Part shown: positions 36,111 through 44,634 of the stretch, piece after piece
Numbering within the stretch: position 1 is the stretch's first letter
Layout: each line of letters opens with the position of its first letter
NCBI RefSeq assembly: GCF_026153515.1
Contig: NZ_CP110644.1
Coordinates: forward strand, 1,889,501 to 1,953,500
DNA from: Pseudomonas sp. KU26590
GTDB lineage: Bacteria; Pseudomonadota; Gammaproteobacteria; Pseudomonadales; Pseudomonadaceae
DNA length: 64,000 nucleotides
Reading direction: 5' to 3'
Translations under genes and position numbers: made by a program
The notes under the pieces: generated by a model
Told to the model about the DNA's origin: nothing
Seen by the model: only the letters and a program-made list of their open reading frames with translations
Databases searched by the model: none

Positions 36111-36464
36111 ATGAACGATTCCACTGCATGTCCCGTGCTTTTGTTTTCCTACGGCACGCTGCAAGACAAAGCGGTCCAGATTGCGAACTTTGGTCGTGAA
36201 CTGATCGGCCATGCCGACCATATGCTCGGCTATTCGCAATCCTGGGTCGAAATCACAGACGCCGAGGTGCTGGCGGCGAGTGGTAAGACTCACCATCCGA
36301 TCATCGCGCCCAGTCTTAATGTCGAGGACCAGGTGGCGGGGACCGTATTCCAGATTACGGAGCTAGAGCTTGCAGCTGCTGACGCCTATGAAGTGGCGGA
36401 TTACAAAAGGGTGTCGGTGGCATTGGCATCGGGATTGAAGGCTTGGGTATACATCCAGGCGTAA
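36111..36464 (+). CDS. Gamma-glutamylcyclotransferase (AIG2-like) family protein
   Basis: A 117-residue protein with the GGCT substrate-loop motif LLFSYGTLQDK near the N-terminus. The conserved acidic residue comes in ITELELAAADAYE, and a YKRVSVAL strand follows as in AIG2/YtfP proteins. AGAGAG lies seven bases upstream of the chosen ATG; an in-frame GTG at 36090 is less likely. GGCT enzymes release 5-oxoproline from gamma-glutamyl amines, while YtfP-type members have uncertain roles. It follows the M24 gene on the same strand. Confidence 0.82.
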   Translation: MNDSTACPVLLFSYGTLQDKAVQIANFGRELIGHADHMLGYSQSWVEITDAEVLAASGKTHHPIIAPSLNVEDQVAGTVFQITELELAAADAYEVADYKRVSVALASGLKAWVYIQA

Positions 36465-36555
36465 TTCTTAAGCGCTATGGTTGCATTCACCCTACGCGCT
36501 TCCTGATTATGACGAGCAGCTTTTAAGTTCTCCTCGATAAAAAGGTAATCGGTCA

Positions 36556-36984
36556 ATGAAGGTCAGTGCACGCAACGTTTTCAAGGGTACGGTCAGTGAA
36601 GTTCAGAATGGCACCGTCAATGCTGAAGTGGTGCTGACCCTCGCCGGCGGCGAAACATTAGTGGCTGTGGTCACTTTAGCAAGCATCAAGAGCTTGGGTA
36701 TTGCGGTCGGCAAGGAAGCCATTGCGCTGATAAAGGCACCTTGGGTAATGCTAATGACTGAGTCCAGCGATATTCGCCTTTCAGCGCGTAATTGCCTGGA
36801 AGGGAAGGTCAGCCGAGTCAGCGAGGGTTCGGTCAACTCCGAAGTGGTTGTTCAATTGTCGGGAGGCACGGAGGTGTTTTCCATTGTCACCCGCGAAGCG
36901 GTCGACGAGCTGGGACTTAAGCCTGGTGTCAGTGCCACGGCAGTGATTAAGGCATCTCACGTCGTGCTGGGTGTACCCGCCTGA
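36556..36984 (+). CDS. Molybdenum-pterin binding (Mop/TOBE) protein with two domains
   Basis: A 142-residue di-Mop molbindin. Two homologous TOBE domains occupy residues about 2-67 and 73-138: the first begins SARNVFKGTVSEVQNG and the second SARNCLEGKVSRVSEG, and each ends in A-x-I-K-A-x-x-V. Such proteins bind molybdate or tungstate oxyanions in the cytoplasm as a buffer. No modABC gene is in the window. It is followed by a 12-bp stem-loop at 36992-37023. Confidence 0.92.
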   Translation: MKVSARNVFKGTVSEVQNGTVNAEVVLTLAGGETLVAVVTLASIKSLGIAVGKEAIALIKAPWVMLMTESSDIRLSARNCLEGKVSRVSEGSVNSEVVVQLSGGTEVFSIVTREAVDELGLKPGVSATAVIKASHVVLGVPA

Positions 36985-36991
36985 TTGTCTG

Positions 36992-37023
36992 TGATTCGCC
37001 GGTTTACCCGTACCGGTGAATCA
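36992..37023 (+). terminator. Stem-loop after the molbindin gene
   Basis: TGATTCGCCGGT, an 8-base loop and ACCGGTGAATCA pair over 12 bp with one G-U pair. There is no clear T-run after it, so it is a weak or Rho-assisted terminator. The rest of the 36985-37300 gap shows nothing I recognise. Confidence 0.55.
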
Positions 37024-37300
37024 ACTCCCCTTAATACGTGGTTTCGGTTTTCTGATGCCTTGTTGCGGCGCTCATCGAGAGCGTCGATGCACCACGAGCG
37101 ACATCCTTCCATTCCCGTAGAGCTCACGTTCACACGGTGACTCTTGCCCGGTTAGCACCCGTGCTCCTTGAGGTGTGCATCGTCTCGGCAACGGTCTCTG
37201 AACACATTGATTTCAGGCAAGAAATCAACAGGCTGTTGTCGCAATGCCTTTCGCTATGTTGTTATCTATATAGCGATCAATTGAGCTGAGCAGGATTTTG

Positions 37301-37567
37301 ATGAGTGACAGAAGCTACCCGTACAGCGCATGGCTGCTGACACGGAATTTCCAGTTGCTGGAAGTCGAACTCGTGGGCCAAGGATTTGCTAACAGCGCAT
37401 ATGACCGCACTGATAAAGGCCGTAACTACCACGTTGACGAGCTTTTCCTCACGAAGGCTGAAGCCGTTGCTTTCGGTGAGGCCAAGCTTGCAGCGCTTGC
37501 CGGGGAGCTGGAGAGACGTCAGGAAGGACTGCTAAAGCGACGGTTGGAGTTGCAGAGGTGCAAATGA
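37301..37567 (+). CDS. Hypothetical 88-residue protein
   Basis: Starts at an ATG preceded by AGGA six bases upstream. The N-terminal half is beta-like (YSAWLLTRNFQLLEVELVGQG) and the C-terminal half is a charged helix (EAVAFGEAKLAALAGELERRQEGLLKRRLELQRCK) that could form a coiled coil. No known domain. Its stop overlaps, as ATGA, a 28-codon frame at 37564-37650. Low-GC accessory surroundings suggest a transferred gene. Confidence 0.6.
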   Translation: MSDRSYPYSAWLLTRNFQLLEVELVGQGFANSAYDRTDKGRNYHVDELFLTKAEAVAFGEAKLAALAGELERRQEGLLKRRLELQRCK

Positions 37568-37650
37568 AATTCGCTTTCTCAGAGGCCGTCTGGTCCGGGT
37601 CGATAGCCGCCTATCGTGAAGGGCTGCGATCGACCCGCAGCCGTCTGTGA
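37564..37650 (+). CDS. Possible coupled 28-residue peptide
   Basis: An ATG overlapping the previous stop opens a 28-residue frame (MKFAFSEAVWSGSIAAYREG...), ending TGA at 37648. The ATGA junction is the only positive evidence; a peptide this short could be chance. Confidence 0.25.
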   Translation: MKFAFSEAVWSGSIAAYREGLRSTRSRL

Positions 37651-37684
37651 GGAGACAGAACATGGTTTCGCTGCGCTTGGTCAT

Positions 37685-38200
37685 TTAGTCACGATGTTTG
37701 AGGCCGATTGAGGCGTGGCAATTTCGCGATTCGATACTTCCTTGTCTGTAAGGCCAGCACGCACGTTCTTTCATGCTCGGCGACTGCCGGACGATCGTCA
37801 GCTTCGGTTTCTGCGGAGCCTCTGGCCGTGGCGAAAGATCGGAGTTAACTCGAAAAGCGACCACATTGTCAGCGCCTCTAGGAATGAAGTTCTGATCATT
37901 GAAAACCGTTTGCCTAGGCGCATTGTCTGGTAAGCGGATTTCCGATGATGCTCGAAGCCATGATGAATCGAGGTCCTGCCTCGGCGGCGTCGGATTTACG
38001 ACAGTCAGTTGTTCTTCTCGTCCAGTCGGGCTCTCCGTCCGCTTGTATGCCGAGTCGAAGCTTGGGGCACGGCCAATCAACTGAAGTGTGGCTACCGTCC
38101 CCAAGCTCGCGATTAGCAGACAGATCGTCATATAGAGGACGTTATGTTTGTGATGCCCTCGGATGATTCGCTCAGGGGCATCGCTGATGTCGGCTTTCAT
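37685..38200 (-). CDS. Hypothetical single-pass membrane protein
   Basis: 171 residues from the ATG at 38200, chosen for its GGAGAATGG site; the frame extends 29 codons further upstream. One hydrophobic helix lies at about residues 21-44 (VLYMTICLLIASLGTVATLQLI), with a short basic cytoplasmic N-terminus and a long polar, proline-rich extracytoplasmic part. No recognised domain. It lies alone in the accessory region, opposite in strand to the recombinase. Confidence 0.6.
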   Translation of the reverse strand: MKADISDAPERIIRGHHKHNVLYMTICLLIASLGTVATLQLIGRAPSFDSAYKRTESPTGREEQLTVVNPTPPRQDLDSSWLRASSEIRLPDNAPRQTVFNDQNFIPRGADNVVAFRVNSDLSPRPEAPQKPKLTIVRQSPSMKERACWPYRQGSIESRNCHASIGLKHRD

Positions 38201-38383
38201 ATCCATTCTCCGACACGTCCTTGAAGACCTAGAATCGTCCATTTTCTTAGGCGCTCTGCTAGCAAGAGCACTGGTTTGCGGATGCAACGGATTCTCGGCC
38301 GGATTGCATCATATCAAGCGCGATGCGCACCGAAGGTCTCTAGCCAACAGCGACCAGTCATGACGGTGTGTAGTGTATTTCCG

Positions 38384-38713
38384 TTACGTCGACTTGACCG
38401 ATACAACTTCCACGTAGCGGTATTTCCTCCTGGCTGCCTTTGTGGCTTCCTGTTCCGCCAGTAGAGTACTCAGGGTATCGGCCTCATGTAGGATTTCATA
38501 GGTCTTGCCTTCAAACTCGTTGCTTACCCGGAGTGTAACCAGCAGCCTCGGGGTGAAGGTCTTGGCAGGCTTCTTTTTTGCCGCCTTTGAGATGGGCGCA
38601 GCAATAATTTCCGCCTCGACCTCTGTCAAGGATGGCGGGCTTACTCGCGCGGATATGTGAACGTTCCCGAACAACGCTTGACGCATCTCTTCTTCGGTCA
38701 TTTCTCTGTCCAT
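38384..38713 (-). CDS. Hypothetical 109-residue basic protein
   Basis: A soluble protein with an acidic N-terminus (MDREMTEEEMRQALFG), a lysine-rich middle (SKAAKKKPAKTF) and a beta-like C-terminal half (PRLLVTLRVSNEFEGKTYEILHEA). Such proteins are often found on plasmids and integrative elements, but I cannot name the family. It lies 195 bp upstream of the recombinase gene on the opposite strand. Confidence 0.55.
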   Translation of the reverse strand: MDREMTEEEMRQALFGNVHISARVSPPSLTEVEAEIIAAPISKAAKKKPAKTFTPRLLVTLRVSNEFEGKTYEILHEADTLSTLLAEQEATKAARRKYRYVEVVSVKST

Positions 38714-38908
38714 GTGACTTCTCAGAGTTTCATAGTAAAACCGACGGGATTCTACCAGCTAGTCCTGGCCAAAAAGTGGCTGCCATGGGGATTCGAACAG
38801 ATACGAAATCCGTATACAGCCAAGGCTAGCTAATTCGATTGGATACTCCGCATCTTTTACGATCGGACTCAGCAATCCTTGAACCTCCTACAGATAGGAG
38901 GCTTTTCC

Positions 38909-39529
38909 ATGAAAACTGTAAAACCAACGAATAGCTTACCGTGGAACAAGGGGAAGCTAGTCGGTCAGAAGTCGCCACTGCGCCTGCGAGACATCTGGGG
39001 CATCCGTATCAGGCTGGAGCTTGCCGCGAAGGTTAGGGACCTAGCACTCTTCGATCTGGCGATCGATAGCAAGCTGCGAGCATGCGACCTGACCAAGCTG
39101 CGAGTTCGAGATGTCGCGCACGGAGCCAATGTATCTTCACGTGCCATCATCATGCAGCAAAAAACTCACCGACCTGTGCAGTTTGAAATCACGGCTCAGA
39201 CCCGAGCAGCCCTCGACGCGTGGTTGAAACAAGCGCGGCTGAAGAATGAAGACTACCTTTTCCCTAGTCGCCAAGGTGCATCTCCACATTTATCTACGCG
39301 TCAATACGCGCGGATCGTGAAATCCTGGGTAGCGTCCATCGACCTTGACCCCGTGTCATATGGGACCCACTCAATGCGGCGGACCAAGGCATCGTTGATA
39401 TATCGTCGAACCAAAAATATCCGGGCTGTACAGATACTACTGGGCCACACGAAGCTGGAAAGCACCGTCAGGTATCTCGGTATTGAAGTAGACGACGCGC
39501 TTGAGATGGCAGAGCAAACAGAGGTATGA
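38909..39529 (+). CDS. Compact tyrosine recombinase/integrase (catalytic domain only)
   Basis: A 206-residue recombinase. The catalytic residues can be placed: Arg57 (KLRACDLTKLR), a Lys at about residue 85, HSMR at 154-157, His180 (LLGHTKLE) and the nucleophile Tyr189 (VRYLGI). It lacks the usual N-terminal core-binding domain, so it is about half the size of a phage integrase. GGAGG lies eight bases upstream of the start. Compact recombinases of this kind are common beside islands in pseudomonads. It may have mobilised the adjacent McrBC region, but I found no paired att repeats. Confidence 0.9.
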   Translation: MKTVKPTNSLPWNKGKLVGQKSPLRLRDIWGIRIRLELAAKVRDLALFDLAIDSKLRACDLTKLRVRDVAHGANVSSRAIIMQQKTHRPVQFEITAQTRAALDAWLKQARLKNEDYLFPSRQGASPHLSTRQYARIVKSWVASIDLDPVSYGTHSMRRTKASLIYRRTKNIRAVQILLGHTKLESTVRYLGIEVDDALEMAEQTEV

Positions 39530-39572
39530 CTAGACAAGGACGGTGGTGTCAACCGCTGCCGTCCTTGAAGAG

Positions 39573-39779
39573 CTACCCCCTGAAGCTATCTACGATCTCG
39601 TGTAGCGTTATCCAAGGAAACTCGGACTCCGACCGATGGTCTGGGCAGCGCTCGGTGTGTAGAAACTCCTGTTCCGCATCCATCAACCGCTGTTCTTCCA
39701 AACAACCACGGCAGACCAGTTTACCGTCTGCAATCTGAAACGAAGAGTTCCACTGAAGTAGCTTGTGCTCTATATCCAT
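39573..39779 (-). CDS. Small Cys/His-rich hypothetical protein
   Basis: 68 residues with a possible zinc site: CRGC (residues 23-26) plus HTERCPDH (about 41-48). Convergent with the recombinase gene. No known family recognised. The start MDIEHKLLQWNSSF is plausible. It could be a small regulator or an antitoxin-like protein, but nothing supports either. Confidence 0.55.
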   Translation of the reverse strand: MDIEHKLLQWNSSFQIADGKLVCRGCLEEQRLMDAEQEFLHTERCPDHRSESEFPWITLHEIVDSFRG

Positions 39780-39956
39780 GGCGCCATCCTCTCGCTCCGG
39801 TGAACCTCTTCAACGTACTCTTTTGCAGCGGTGTGTAAACGCTCAATCGGGTTACCTCGTTTGAGGGGGGGCTCTACAGAGTGGCGGCTGACGGCCAATC
39901 GTTGCCTGTCGCCGCCACCGGCAGCTTTTGGCCGTTAGCAGCCCTTAATGGAGGTC

Positions 39957-40008
39957 TGCTTCGGGTCGAAAGCGGCAAGCCACGACCGGCCGCTTTCGAC
40001 CCAAAGCA
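39957..40008. repeat. Inverted repeat with CGACCCAAAGC core
   Basis: TGCTTCGGGTCGAAAGCGGC and its near-complement GGCCGCTTTCGACCCAAAGC face each other across a short loop. A related half, ATTCGACCCAAAGCGGCCGC, occurs at 44485. It lies in the 39780-40166 gap, between the 3' end of mcrC and the 5' end of the Cys/His-rich gene. No gene is seen in that gap. Confidence 0.65.
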
Positions 40009-40166
40009 GTCGGTCAGCAGAGACAGAAACCGGCCAGAAACAGTCTCAGCAATAAGGGAGTCAGAGGCAGGCGACAATTTCAGTTGCACATACCCGTGGT
40101 CTGCTCCCGACTTGTTAAGTCCGATAGGCTGTCCAGAGAGAGTAAGCTCCCCTGTCATGCAAAAAC

Positions 40167-41435
40167 TCAAGATGGGGCCCGCTCCCAATCCCCTCTGACA
40201 CCCACCAGTTGATCATTCAATAGGTCGAATGGCACCACCTGAAGCGTAACTCCACCAAACTCAAACGGCACCAGCGCCTCTTGAAATGCAGCCCGTTTCG
40301 GATAAATCAGCATCATGTCGCCGCTTACGCCTAAGTAAGTCTTTCCGTAAGCATACATTTGATAAAAATCACTCTGTCGCAAACCGTATTTGTTACCGCG
40401 ATCAGAGGCGTTCAAGAGCTTCCACTTAGTATCCAGCACCCAGGTTTTCTCTGCCTTAGTGATTAGAAAGTCCGGCCGTAACTCGAACATTTTTTCCCCA
40501 CCCTGTTCGCACAAGTGGTGACGCCGAGCCTGGTTCTCGATTTGCGCACCTGGCGCCAATGCACTCTTCAACCAGGCCCCCACGTAGTGTTCAAAGAGTT
40601 TCTCCATGGGAAACAGCAAACTGATGCCATGCCACTTCCCCGCAACAGCCATAGGCATTTGCTGTCTGAGGATCAACTCGCACCATGGGCGAATCGGTTG
40701 GTAGTGAGTCATCAGGCGATCAGTACGCCAGGCTTTGAAGTCGGCCTTGAGGTCGCGGCTGAGGGGGACTTCGTTGAACTGCTCACGCAGCTCATGGGCG
40801 AGGCGCCAATTGGCGGGGTGTTGTGTGGTTTTGCATACCAGATGCAACGCATTCTGGAGCAGACGGTTTTCGGCACGGTCTGCGCTAAACAGGTCGTGGC
40901 GAATCTGGAAATGGTGCTGGCGCCCAGGGGGCTGGCGTAGTTGAGCAACGACGTTGAGTTGGCCCCGTAAATAGCTTTGCTCCTCCTCTACCCTCCGATA
41001 GTCGAAGCGCACTCCGCGTTTGATCAGGTGGTCGAGGTGCGCGAGAAATTGGCCGATTACCCATTCGGTCAGTGGTGACTTGAAATCCGAAATGGAGGTC
41101 GGGCCAAGTTCCCGGGTGGGTAGTTTCAACGCCCGCTGTAGCATCTTGCGCAGCAACTGGCGGCTCTCGTCCAGGCAATCGGTTCGGTCGGTGTTTTTGG
41201 GTAGGATCTCTATGCGCGTGCCGCAAGGTGTCTCGACGACGCCAACGTAGCTGTCAAGCTTCAGCCAGCGCCGCCCCTCGACCTGAACCAAGGTGGAGCC
41301 TGCCTTGGTGAAGGACGCGTTTATCTTGCATAGCCAATCGAACGCGCTCGCACTGATGCAGGCGCGGTCAAGGCTGTTCTCTACCTCATCGGTTGTCAGC
41401 CGCGCGTATTCGCGCACGACGATATTTTTGATCAC
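40167..41435 (-). CDS. mcrC: McrC-like nuclease subunit of a type IV restriction system
   Basis: A 422-residue protein. The N-terminal DUF2357-like part contains EYARLTTDEVE and GVVETPCGTRIEILPK, the region that contacts McrB. The C-terminal PD-(D/E)xK nuclease is visible as LRPDFLI (Asp322) and VLDTKWK (Asp335, Lys337). McrC both stimulates McrB GTP hydrolysis and cuts DNA carrying modified bases. It overlaps mcrB by 4 bp, the usual pairing. Nothing in the catalytic residues looks damaged. Confidence 0.92.
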   Translation of the reverse strand: MIKNIVVREYARLTTDEVENSLDRACISASAFDWLCKINASFTKAGSTLVQVEGRRWLKLDSYVGVVETPCGTRIEILPKNTDRTDCLDESRQLLRKMLQRALKLPTRELGPTSISDFKSPLTEWVIGQFLAHLDHLIKRGVRFDYRRVEEEQSYLRGQLNVVAQLRQPPGRQHHFQIRHDLFSADRAENRLLQNALHLVCKTTQHPANWRLAHELREQFNEVPLSRDLKADFKAWRTDRLMTHYQPIRPWCELILRQQMPMAVAGKWHGISLLFPMEKLFEHYVGAWLKSALAPGAQIENQARRHHLCEQGGEKMFELRPDFLITKAEKTWVLDTKWKLLNASDRGNKYGLRQSDFYQMYAYGKTYLGVSGDMMLIYPKRAAFQEALVPFEFGGVTLQVVPFDLLNDQLVGVRGDWERAPS

Positions 41436-43507
41436 GACAAGGCACCGACGTTATCCTCAGTTACCTTTGCAGGCGATTCTGCCTCTACGCGGATAATCCC
41501 CCGGAAGGCCGTTATACGGGCAAAGGCATGCCTGTTGATTTCCCAACTCCCGCCCTCACTGGGCAACTCGACAGTGGTACCGAACAGGTCGCTTATGTCC
41601 CGCGACTTTCTCTGCACAAAACGCTCATCTTCGTGCTTGTTGTGATCGTTGAGGACCCACTGGATGCGCTGCCAATCTTCGAAAAAATACTCTTGTAGCA
41701 AAGGCAACACTTGTGTGCGGAAGATGCTCGCCAGTTGCGGGAGAGTTGAATCATTGGTCAGGGCCATGAAGTAGGCATGCCCTAGGCAGTGGTCGCGGTC
41801 GAGCAGTACCTCAATACGCTCGTTCATGACTCGTAGCAAATGACCGATATTAATGCCTGCAACATTGATCCCATCAAGCAGTTCCGGCTCGGGCGGCATT
41901 TCAGTGAATGAGAAGCGGCGGCGTAGGGCGATATCGAGACCGGCGAGCGACCGGTCGGTGGTGTTCATGGTACCGATCAGGTAGACGTTATCCGGCACGC
42001 CAAACGGCAACTTGGAATAAGGCAAGTTGACCCGCAACGCCTCCGCGGCACCAATACGCTTGGAAGACTCGATCAGGGTGATTAGCTCACCAAAGATCCG
42101 CGAAACATTGCCCCGGTTGATCTCATCAATGATTAACACATGGGGCAAGGGTGTTGCCGCCTCGAAATTCCCTGCGAGAGGCTTGGCACCTTCCGAGTCG
42201 AGGTAGCTCAGCAGGCTGCCCCAGTTAATGCGCTCCAGTTGATAGACCGTCTTTTGGGTCAACCTGCGACCAGCGTTGATAGGCAATATCGAGAGGTTGA
42301 GATCGCGGTACAGCCAGTGCACCGAGCGCACATGATTGTAGTTACTCTCGATGCCGGCCGGCGTGCCTGGGTCGTAGCGGTAGTCGCTGGTAATTACACC
42401 CACCGCAGCGATGGAGGTTGCTGAGTGGAGGCAAACCACCACGTCGCCTTTCTTCATGTCCTTCTCGAAATAGCTCAGGGTGCCTTGGTTACCCTCGCGT
42501 AGGCCCCTGAAGTATTCGTTGCGTTCGGGTTCATTCAAAGACCCGGTCGCTCCCCACCCGATGCGCATCTCGCCGTGGTCCAGGCAATAGGTTTTGGAGC
42601 GGTTGTTGCCCGAGCCATCAATTGAAACCTTCCATACCCTGGCGGTGGGCGAAATCTCGATATCGAGCAGTTCGGGTTGCCCTGCCGCTGCTTCGCATAC
42701 ACGTTTGAAAACACCAGCTTCGATGGTGTAACCAAGGCCGCCTTCCACGATGTCGGCGCGCAGTCCCTCGACGAAGTCTTCATAGCTGAAACTTTGGTGG
42801 AAGGTGACAAAGTTGATTTGCCCGTTGGCAACGAATTCATCAAAACGGCGTTTCAGGTCTGACCTTTTTTGGGTCTTATCCGCAAGGACTTCCGGTGCCA
42901 GGATCTGCAATGCAGCATTGACAGTGTGGAAGGTTTTACCGGTGCCGGGCGGACCAAAGAGTATCTGGTTAAGGGGGATATCTGCGTTGACTACACTGGC
43001 TGCTGGCTGCTGGTTGGGAGGAGGCATTTCATCGTCCATGATCTGAGTGGTAGGATATTCATCCGGCCATTTACCGGTGCGTCTCGTAGAGGGTAAAGCC
43101 TTCGTAAAGCTGCTTTCCTGGAGACGTATACGTGTAGCCGGCAGTAGGGTTTCCCATTCGGAATCGCGAGCATCGGCGGTGACGCGGCGCGAGAAACTGA
43201 TGTTCAAGCCCGAGCCATTAGGTACCACCCAAGCGAAGCAGGCCTCGGCGCGGCCTCCGCCGCTGCGAATGCCAAGGCGGATCTGGCCATCTCCAATGGT
43301 CCAGAAATCCAGGCCCAAGTCGTGGGCATCGAGTACGAAATGGGCAAAACTTTCTTGCGCCTCTTGCGGCCAACCTGATGCTTCGAGGGCCCTCAGCTTG
43401 TTACTTCGCTGAAAATGCTTGAGCACATATGCCAGCGGTAAATCCCTATGCATGACCACGGTGCTTCCTTGGGTGATATCAAAACGCTTCACACTAAGCT
43501 TGGGCAC
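41432..43507 (-). CDS. mcrB: McrB-like AAA+ GTPase with inserted EVE/PUA-like domain
   Basis: A 691-residue motor subunit from a GTG start. An N-terminal domain (residues about 1-135) holds FAHFVLDAHDLGLDFWTIGD and is not the E. coli DUF3578 reader as I know it. Walker A GPPGTGKT is at residues 185-192, Walker B VLIIDEINRG at 457-466, and the McrB signature MNTTDRSLAGLD at 514-525, followed by RRRFSF. Between Walker A and B, residues about 282-432 form an extra block: WKVSIDGS, RIGWGATG, MKKGDVVVCLHSATSIAAVGVI, LERINWGSL. It looks like an EVE/PUA modified-base reader. Paired with mcrC by a 4-bp overlap. Confidence 0.9.
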   Translation of the reverse strand: MPKLSVKRFDITQGSTVVMHRDLPLAYVLKHFQRSNKLRALEASGWPQEAQESFAHFVLDAHDLGLDFWTIGDGQIRLGIRSGGGRAEACFAWVVPNGSGLNISFSRRVTADARDSEWETLLPATRIRLQESSFTKALPSTRRTGKWPDEYPTTQIMDDEMPPPNQQPAASVVNADIPLNQILFGPPGTGKTFHTVNAALQILAPEVLADKTQKRSDLKRRFDEFVANGQINFVTFHQSFSYEDFVEGLRADIVEGGLGYTIEAGVFKRVCEAAAGQPELLDIEISPTARVWKVSIDGSGNNRSKTYCLDHGEMRIGWGATGSLNEPERNEYFRGLREGNQGTLSYFEKDMKKGDVVVCLHSATSIAAVGVITSDYRYDPGTPAGIESNYNHVRSVHWLYRDLNLSILPINAGRRLTQKTVYQLERINWGSLLSYLDSEGAKPLAGNFEAATPLPHVLIIDEINRGNVSRIFGELITLIESSKRIGAAEALRVNLPYSKLPFGVPDNVYLIGTMNTTDRSLAGLDIALRRRFSFTEMPPEPELLDGINVAGINIGHLLRVMNERIEVLLDRDHCLGHAYFMALTNDSTLPQLASIFRTQVLPLLQEYFFEDWQRIQWVLNDHNKHEDERFVQRKSRDISDLFGTTVELPSEGGSWEINRHAFARITAFRGIIRVEAESPAKVTEDNVGALS

Positions 43508-43829
43508 CTAGCTTGTCTATAACCTGAGAAATTGGGAGGGGGTAATCTTGTTCGAATCACGATTATGTCTACACGGCGCTACAGCCCTCGAATTGAATGG
43601 GCGATGCTTTCTCCTGGTAGCAGGTAATGTCCACCGTCTTCTTCTGGCCGAATGCGGCCGACTGCGTGACATTCGGGGTATCTACCCCGACCGTCTGGCG
43701 TACCTTCGCTACAGCCAACCGACGCTCTTAAGCTAACGACATCCCCTTTATTCGCTGGAAACCCAAATTCCGCTTTTCTGCCGCAAAGCCAATAAATAGG
43801 ATTGATCCCACTGGAAAGGAGTGCGCTTT
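43508..43829. other. Divergent gap between mcrB and the GST gene
   Basis: 322 bp with no convincing gene. It must hold the promoters of both flanking genes. A 62-codon frame at 43548-43736 has no ribosome-binding site and a composition unlike its neighbours. Confidence 0.6.
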
Positions 43830-44441
43830 ATGAAACTGATTGGAATGCTGGACTCCCCCTATGTTCGCCGTGTGGCGATTTCGCTGGAGGTCATGGGTGT
43901 GTCGTTCGAGCACGCAGCGCTTTCGGTATTCAGCGAGTACGAAGCGTTTGGTGCGATCAACCCGGTGGTGAAGGCACCGAGTTTGGTGCTGGATGACGGT
44001 AGCGTGTTGATGGATTCGACGCTGATCATCGACTACTTCGAGGCGCTCAGCCCGGCTAAGCAAAAATTGATGCCACACCAGGCCTTGCCTCTGGCGGCAT
44101 CGCTGCGGATCCTGGGGCTGGCGTTGGCAGCCTGCGAAAAAGCAGTGCAGATCGTTTACGAATACAAACTGCGGCCTGAGGAAAAACGACATCAGCCCTG
44201 GCTGGAGCGGGTAACCCAGCAGTTGTTGGCTGCTTGTCGCGCATGGGATGCCCTAATGTCGGGACAGCAACCGGTTGCGCCAGATAGCCCGGGGCAGGTC
44301 GACATCACCAGCGCCGTCGCTTGGTCGTTCATTCAGTTGATGGTCGCTGATGTGGTCAGGGCGGATGCGTTCCCGGCGTTGCAGGCACATGCGGCACGCT
44401 GGGAAGCTACCGAGCTATTTAAACGCTACCCCCAAGGTTGA
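43830..44441 (+). CDS. Glutathione S-transferase family protein
   Basis: A 203-residue GST. The thioredoxin-fold N-terminus MKLIGMLDSPYVRRVAISL carries the active-site Ser9, with the cis-proline in VKAPSLVLDDGSVLMDS and the glutathione gamma-glutamyl site in VLMDSTLIIDY. The helical C-terminal domain runs from about residue 85. AGGAG lies eight bases upstream of the chosen ATG; the open frame adds three codons 5'. The substrate is not predictable. A small repeat remnant follows at 44448. Confidence 0.92.
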   Translation: MKLIGMLDSPYVRRVAISLEVMGVSFEHAALSVFSEYEAFGAINPVVKAPSLVLDDGSVLMDSTLIIDYFEALSPAKQKLMPHQALPLAASLRILGLALAACEKAVQIVYEYKLRPEEKRHQPWLERVTQQLLAACRAWDALMSGQQPVAPDSPGQVDITSAVAWSFIQLMVADVVRADAFPALQAHAARWEATELFKRYPQG

Positions 44442-44447
44442 TTGCCC

Positions 44448-44470
44448 AACCCAGAGCGGCAGGGCGGTCG
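44448..44470. repeat. 23-bp copy of the 5' coding region of the downstream ABC exporter gene
   Basis: CAACCCAGAGCGGCAGGGCG plus the next three bases (GTC) recurs exactly at 47943-47965, where it encodes STQSGRAV of the exporter. The flanks differ. It lies 7 bp after the GST stop codon. Confidence 0.6.
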
Positions 44471-44634
44471 GCTCGATCGCTGAATTCGACCCAAAGCGGC
44501 CGCTAGCCTGTTCGTAGCGCTAAACCCAAAGACGAGTTCAGCGTCTCAAACGCCCCACGAAATCAGCAGCACACGCTTACCACACCAGAACTTCACACAG
44601 ATCAAAGAGGTCACATCGCTAGTCCAGACGAGTG

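Noticed and set aside
38778..38805. A tRNA-like T-loop (GGGGATTCGAAC) upstream of the recombinase
   Set aside because: No matching acceptor, D or anticodon arms can be paired in either direction, so there is no tRNA gene. It may be a fossil att fragment, but nothing proves that.
43548..43736. A 62-codon frame between mcrB and the GST gene
   Set aside because: No ribosome-binding site and no recognisable motif; it lies where the mcrB promoter should be.
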